From contig JBBIQJ010000094.1 in assembly GCA_037442385.1 (NCBI GenBank), positions 1-9,764 of the forward strand: DNA of 9,764 bases. Reading direction: 5' to 3'. The DNA comes from LDYB01 sp037442385. GTDB taxonomy: Bacteria; Armatimonadota; Fimbriimonadia; Fimbriimonadales; GBS-DC. Numbering within the stretch: position 1 is the first letter of the stretch; the number at the start of each line of letters is the position of its first letter. A model generated the notes under the pieces. It had not been told where the DNA came from. It searched no databases and saw only the letters and a list, made by a program, of their open reading frames with translations. Position numbers and translations under genes: made by a program. Shown piece after piece: positions 6,443 to 9,764 of the stretch.

Positions 6443-7651
6443 ATGGCAGAGCGGGTGCTAATTGTGGAAGATGAACCGGACTTGCGCTATGTGCTGACGC
6501 GCCAGCTGCGGGGGGATGGCTATGAACTCGAGACCGCCGTCGACGGCGAGGATGCCATCCAGAAAATCCAGCAAAACGATTACGCGGTAATCATTACCGA
6601 TATGAATATGCCTCGCAAAAACGGATTGTGCGTGATTAGCGCCGCGCGCGAGTTTCTACCCGAAGCCGAAGTGATTGTGTTGACAGGGCACGGTTCGCTC
6701 GAAAACGCTCTGCAGGCATTCAAGGCAGGCAACATTTTTGAGTACCTGCTCAAACCGCTGGACGATATTGGCTTGTTAAACACGCTGGTAGCGCGCGCGA
6801 TTGAGCGGCGCAATCTCAAACGCCACAACCGCCAGCTCTTCGAACAGCTCCAGCATGCCTATGAGGAGCTGAAACAAAAATCGGAGATGCTGGTGCAGAA
6901 CGAGAAGATGTCGGCAATTGGTACGCTCGCGGCAGGAGTCGCCCATGAACTCAACAACCCGCTCACCGCAGTGGTGGGGTTCGCGCAGATTCTGCAGGAA
7001 AAACTCAAAAGCAAGCGCCCGCTCAACTGGAGCGACGAGGAGTATCAGCGCGTACTCACCGCCATCGAGAACCTGGTGCAGGGTGCGCATCGCTCCCGCG
7101 ATATTGTGGCAAGCCTGTTACGATATGCTCGTGTGTCCCGCGCTGACGCTCGCTCGCTGGTGGATATCCATCAGGTGTTGCGCGACGCCTTCGTGTTCAC
7201 CGAGCATATGCTCCTGCGACACGGGATTGCCCTCCAAAAGCAGTTCGCCCCTGACCTGCCGCAAGTGTGGGCGAACCCTTCACGCCTGCAACATGTGTTC
7301 ACCAACCTGCTGCTGAACGCTCAACAGGCTACGCCTTCAGGCGGTACGGTAACGGTACGCACGGAGCGCTCGGACGACCCCAAGGGAATCTGGGTGCATA
7401 TCGAGGACACCGGATGCGGCATCCCCCCAGAAGACCTGCCCCGCATCTTCGAACCTTTCTTCACCCGTCGTGAGGAGGGCACAGGGCTGGGACTCTCTAT
7501 CGTGCACCAGATTGTGGAGGAGCATCAGGGCGAAATCCATGTCTGGAGCGAGGTCGGTAAAGGAACCCGCTTCTCTATCTTCCTGCCCGCAACCGAAGTG
7601 CATCAGCTGACCCCCCCCGAAACGTCTTCCGTCGAAGCGCAAAGCGCGTAG
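6443..7651 (+). CDS. Receiver-histidine kinase protein (REC-HisKA-HATPase)
   Basis: A 402-residue cytosolic signalling protein with no signal peptide or membrane segment. Residues about 3-120 form a CheY-like receiver: acidic pocket E9/D10, phospho-acceptor D53 in IITDMNMP, T81 in VLTG, and K104 in LLKP. A charged, probably coiled-coil linker follows at about 125-155 (RRNLKRHNRQLFEQLQHAYE). The kinase core has the phospho-accepting H168 in AHELNNP, an N-box with N292 (NLLLNAQQA), a G1 box with D322 (DTGCGIP), an F-box FEPFFT, and a G2 box GTGLGLS at 346-352. All catalytic residues are present. It has no sensor or PAS domain, so input probably comes through phosphorylation of its own receiver by another kinase, making it a relay or integrator. 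No response regulator with an output domain is adjacent, so the partner is unknown. It ends 2 nt from the convergent pterin-synthase gene. Confidence 0.93.
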   Translation: MAERVLIVEDEPDLRYVLTRQLRGDGYELETAVDGEDAIQKIQQNDYAVIITDMNMPRKNGLCVISAAREFLPEAEVIVLTGHGSLENALQAFKAGNIFEYLLKPLDDIGLLNTLVARAIERRNLKRHNRQLFEQLQHAYEELKQKSEMLVQNEKMSAIGTLAAGVAHELNNPLTAVVGFAQILQEKLKSKRPLNWSDEEYQRVLTAIENLVQGAHRSRDIVASLLRYARVSRADARSLVDIHQVLRDAFVFTEHMLLRHGIALQKQFAPDLPQVWANPSRLQHVFTNLLLNAQQATPSGGTVTVRTERSDDPKGIWVHIEDTGCGIPPEDLPRIFEPFFTRREEGTGLGLSIVHQIVEEHQGEIHVWSEVGKGTRFSIFLPATEVHQLTPPETSSVEAQSA

Positions 7652-7653
7652 GT

Positions 7654-8484
7654 TTAAGCGCTCCACTCAAAATAGCTGCGGGGCGTCTCGTACAGGCGCA
7701 CACGGCTCAACTGAACCCCTCCCTGAAAATGGGGCGCCAGCTTCTCCACGATAAACATCACCAGATTCTCGCTGGTCGGGGGAGTCTGGTCAAAGGGAGG
7801 CACTTCCTCGTTGAGGTACCGATGATCTAACACCTCCAGTACCTCTTTTTGCACCAGCGCATCCAGGTCCGCAAGGGAAATCACCATGCCTGTAATGGGG
7901 TCTACCTGCCCGCGCACCGTGATTTCGAGGCGGTAATCGTGCCCGTGTCCGTAGGGATTGGCGCACTTGCCGAACAGGGCGCGGTTCTCTTCTTCGCTCA
8001 GGTTGGATTGATAGAGCCGATGGGCAGCCGAGAAGGTGTAGGCACGTGTGAGCTCCACCGTGTACGCATCGCGCCCGCTGGGCAACTGTTGCGATTCCCC
8101 ACGATACGCGGAAGCCAGCATGTCCGATTCAAGGACCTCCACTTTCTCTATCGGCACGCCGAGATGCTGGCTTAAGGCGTGCCACAGATAGATTGCCAGA
8201 TTTTCTGTTGTTGGCAGGTGCTGCTGGAAGTAGGGATGTTCCCGATTGAGGCAGCGATGATCCAGCTCACCGTTGATGAGGTTTTGAATCTTCTGGGCGA
8301 TTTGCTCGCGTTGCGCAGGCGTCTTTGCCAGGACGGCATATTCCACCCACACGCGGTAGTTATGCCCATGATGGCGCGCCGCCTTGCCAAAAATTCGCGC
8401 GTTTTCTGATTCGCTCAGGTGCGGAAGCCGATAGAAATGCGACGCCTCGAACGCGAACATGTGCGCTTCACGTTGTCGTCTCAC
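7654..8484 (-). CDS. Tandem-domain 6-pyruvoyl-tetrahydropterin / 6-carboxytetrahydropterin synthase family protein
   Basis: A 276-residue protein made of two consecutive PTPS/QueD domains; family enzymes are usually about 120-150 residues with one domain. They bind Zn through three His and convert dihydroneopterin triphosphate to 6-pyruvoyl-tetrahydropterin (tetrahydrobiopterin-type) or 6-carboxy-tetrahydropterin (queuosine pathway). Domain 2 (about 141-276) is complete: H155, C174, H180 and H182 in a CxxxxxHGH motif, the D220-H221 pair, E239 and E266. It closely resembles animal PTPS (FGKCANP..HGH, LDHRYLN, TSEN, YET). Domain 1 (about 9-135) keeps H16, H39, H41, D75-H76, E94 and E119, but A35 replaces the catalytic Cys, in the shorter AxxxHGH spacing of QueD types. 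Domain 1 is therefore probably not catalytic in the usual way. The start is GTG 8484, with GAGG 12 nt upstream, or ATG 8460; the choice is uncertain. It follows rfbB by 9 nt. Whether it serves queuosine, biopterin or another pterin cannot be told here. Confidence 0.92.
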   Translation of the reverse strand: MRRQREAHMFAFEASHFYRLPHLSESENARIFGKAARHHGHNYRVWVEYAVLAKTPAQREQIAQKIQNLINGELDHRCLNREHPYFQQHLPTTENLAIYLWHALSQHLGVPIEKVEVLESDMLASAYRGESQQLPSGRDAYTVELTRAYTFSAAHRLYQSNLSEEENRALFGKCANPYGHGHDYRLEITVRGQVDPITGMVISLADLDALVQKEVLEVLDHRYLNEEVPPFDQTPPTSENLVMFIVEKLAPHFQGGVQLSRVRLYETPRSYFEWSA

Positions 8485-8493
8485 ACCATAAGT

Positions 8494-9498
8494 TTACCTC
8501 GAATACCACTGCTGAATGAACGCGCGGTATTCGGCTTGCTCCCTGAGAATCGGCTCCCACCATTCGGGATGGTGGACATACCAGAGGACGGTCTCGCGCA
8601 GGGCGTCTTCGAAGGGAGTTTGCGGCTGCCAGCCCAGCGCACGGATTTTTCGGGTGTCTAATGCATAGCGTCGGTCGTGTCCGGGGCGATCGGGCACGCT
8701 CTGGAGCAGGCTTTCGGGTTTCTGCAGAATTTGCAGGATGCGCAGGGCAATCTCGCGGTTCTGGCGCTCGTTGCCACCCGCGATATTGTATGCCTCGCCC
8801 GCCTGTCCACGCTCTAATAGCAGAGCCAGGGCGCGCACATGGTCTTCTACATAAAGCCAGTCGCGCACCTGTGTGCCGTCGCCATAGAGGGGGAGCGGCT
8901 CGTTCTGAATCGCCCGCACTGTAAAGAAGGGAATGAGCTTTTCGGGGTACTGGCGCGGTCCGAAGGTGTTGCTGGGACGGACGATAATCACGGGCAGCTC
9001 GTAGGTGCGATAGTAGGCGCGTGCCAGCAGGTCGGCGCCTGCCTTGCTGGCCGCGTAGGGGCTGTTCGGGCGCAGGGGCGACTCTTCTGTAAACGCGCCC
9101 TGCTCAATATCGCCATACACCTCGTCGGTGCTGATGTGCAGAAAGCGTTCCACCCCCTTCTGCCGCGCGACTTCCAGCATCACAAAGGTTCCATACACAT
9201 CGGTCGTGATGAAAGCGTCGGGGTCCAGGATAGAGCGATCCACATGGGTCTCAGCGGCGAAGTGCGCCACGAGGCTCACCCCCTCCATCGCCTTTTCTAC
9301 CGTTTCACGAGAGCGCACATCGCCGTGAATGAATTCAAAGCGGGGGTTACCCTCTGCCTCCTGAAGGTTTTCACGGCGCCCTGCATAGGTGAGTGCGTCC
9401 AGAACCCGCACGAGATGGTCGGAGTGTTGAAGCATATACTGCACGAAATGGCTGCCGATGAAGCCCGCTCCGCCCGTGACCAGCAGAATTTTTGCCAT
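8494..9498 (-). CDS. rfbB: dTDP-glucose 4,6-dehydratase
   Basis: A 334-residue extended short-chain dehydrogenase that turns dTDP-glucose into dTDP-4-keto-6-deoxyglucose, the second step of dTDP-rhamnose and other deoxysugar pathways, in the cytosol. The NAD-binding loop TGGAGFIG is at 8-15, AAETHVDRS at 81-89, the catalytic T124-D125-E126 in STDEVYGD, Y148 and K152 in YAASK, and then RPSNTFGPRQYPEKLIP (residues 174-190), the diagnostic RmlB block. DRPGHDRRYA follows near the C-terminus. The start ATG 9498 fits the family; a longer frame reaching 9636 would add 46 unusual residues and is rejected. There is no clear Shine-Dalgarno. The other dTDP-rhamnose genes (rfbA, rfbC, rfbD) are not in the window, and the gene downstream in the probable operon is the pterin synthase, an unrelated pathway. 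It may feed cell-envelope glycans. Confidence 0.95.
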   Translation of the reverse strand: MAKILLVTGGAGFIGSHFVQYMLQHSDHLVRVLDALTYAGRRENLQEAEGNPRFEFIHGDVRSRETVEKAMEGVSLVAHFAAETHVDRSILDPDAFITTDVYGTFVMLEVARQKGVERFLHISTDEVYGDIEQGAFTEESPLRPNSPYAASKAGADLLARAYYRTYELPVIIVRPSNTFGPRQYPEKLIPFFTVRAIQNEPLPLYGDGTQVRDWLYVEDHVRALALLLERGQAGEAYNIAGGNERQNREIALRILQILQKPESLLQSVPDRPGHDRRYALDTRKIRALGWQPQTPFEDALRETVLWYVHHPEWWEPILREQAEYRAFIQQWYSR

Positions 9499-9689
9499 AT
9501 TTTGAGGATACCCGACGCCCACTTTGCGCTTTTGGCACAAAAGTTGCTGTTGGAAGGAGTAGGGGAGCAAAGCCTGCCCTCGTAAGGGGGGAGTTTCCGC
9601 CCCACGGGGTAAGCAAGAAAGCACGGAGCCAGGCAAAAACGCTTGGCTCCGTCGTTTTTTAATGGGCTGGCTTGGGGTTTAATTGAGCT
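9499..9689. other. Intergenic/leader-like region upstream of rfbB and the right-edge frame
   Basis: 191 nt between divergently oriented starts. It contains a 6-bp hairpin CTTTTG-gca-CAAAAG at 9529-9543, runs of G and C around 9560-9610 that could fold (for example CCCT-cgta-AGGG and GGGG...CCCC), and a strong terminator-like hairpin at its right end. Promoters for rfbB on the minus strand and for the right-edge frame should lie here, but no clean -35/-10 pair is visible. I could not match it to a known riboswitch class. Confidence 0.5.
9623..9660 (+). terminator. Intrinsic terminator hairpin with T-tract
   Basis: The 12-bp stem (9623-9634 with 9641-9652, one G-U pair) closes a 6-nt loop AAAAAC. 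After two bases it is followed by TTTTTT at 9655-9660. That is a textbook rho-independent terminator for rightward transcription, yet no rightward gene lies between 7651 and here. On the minus strand the stem is followed by a less regular U-rich GCUUUCUUGCUU, so bidirectional or leftward use is possible. It lies between a minus-strand gene and a putative + strand gene start, which fits an attenuator/leader or a small RNA end rather than an ordinary gene end. Confidence 0.75.
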
Positions 9690-9764
9690 ATGCAAACCGA
9701 GCCTGAAGGCGCAACCCAGTGGCAAAAGACGCTAATTTTGGGCTTCTTCGTATTGCCATTGTGT
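9690..9764 (+). CDS. Possible 5' fragment of a rightward gene (hypothetical, membrane-like N-terminus)
   Basis: From the ATG at 9690 the frame stays open for 25 codons to the window edge, starting MQTEPEGATQ and then turning hydrophobic (TLILGFFVLPLC). That pattern suits a short cytosolic N-terminus entering a membrane helix. An in-frame TGA at 9684 makes this ATG the first possible one. No convincing ribosome binding site is present. It begins 29 nt after the terminator T-tract. The fragment is too short to name, and it may prove not to be a gene. Confidence 0.4.
   Translation, partial: MQTEPEGATQWQKTLILGFFVLPLC

Noticed and set aside
8839..9585. Plus-strand frame of 248 codons opposite rfbB
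   Set aside because: It is antisense to well-conserved RmlB motifs, with no domain signature of its own.
9555..9615. Resemblance of GAGCAAAGCC and GGGGTAAGC to the core of the c-di-GMP-I riboswitch
   Set aside because: The upstream GGCAAACC-type half and the tetraloop hairpin are not in place, and the second-helix pairing does not form with correct spacing. The match is limited to short common words.
9499..9636. N-terminal extension of RfbB by 46 residues
   Set aside because: Family proteins start just before the TGGAGFIG loop. The extra residues are Pro/Cys/Arg-rich, derive from the foldable G/C-run region, and have no supporting ribosome binding site.
1..9764. CRISPR arrays, insertion sequences, tRNA and rRNA genes
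   Set aside because: I looked for spaced direct repeats, transposase-like frames with terminal inverted repeats, and tRNA T-loop or rRNA core words, and found none.

Overview
The window is GC-rich (roughly 60% by eye) and densely packed with bacterial genes: eight that I can identify, plus the start of a possible ninth at the right edge. The best taxonomic clue is the prepilin-like protein at 1186-2049. Its N-terminus (GFTLIELL... followed by LAAILFPVFAQAREKAR) and its H-X9-DG motif are typical of the large prepilin families of Armatimonadota. A signal-peptide beta-barrel protein ending in Phe fits a diderm cell. I therefore suggest an Armatimonadota bacterium, probably environmental or metagenomic. 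This is inference from protein style, not a phylogeny.

Layout on the + strand: (1) a deoxyribose-phosphate aldolase (deoC) whose frame is open to the left edge; (2) a 157-nt gap and then a type IV prepilin-like H-X9-DG protein; (3) 25 nt later, a DUF58 membrane protein with a vWA-like domain; (4) a secreted outer-membrane beta-barrel-like protein with a strong ribosome binding site; (5) cinA, with a hairpin directly before its start codon; (6) thpR (RNA 2',3'-cyclic phosphodiesterase, LigT family), overlapping cinA by 4 nt; (7) a receiver/histidine-kinase protein.

The kinase ends 2 nt from the stop of a convergent minus-strand pair. That pair is rfbB (dTDP-glucose 4,6-dehydratase, transcribed first) and, 9 nt after it, a double-domain 6-pyruvoyl-tetrahydropterin/6-carboxytetrahydropterin synthase (PTPS/QueD family). 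The last 266 nt hold the rfbB upstream region, a clear intrinsic-terminator hairpin with a T-tract reading rightward, and a short + strand frame entering the next window.

Functionally this is mostly housekeeping: nucleoside salvage, NAD by-product repair, RNA end processing, nucleotide-sugar and pterin/deazapurine metabolism, plus envelope proteins and one signalling protein. I see no CRISPR array, mobile element, rRNA or tRNA. I did not find a convincing new multi-gene system. The items most worth a second look are the tandem PTPS protein, whose first domain has lost the catalytic Cys while keeping the zinc ligands; the terminator-bearing leader-like segment at 9499-9689; the Cys-rich tail of the prepilin-like protein; and the hairpin sitting where the cinA ribosome binding site should be.
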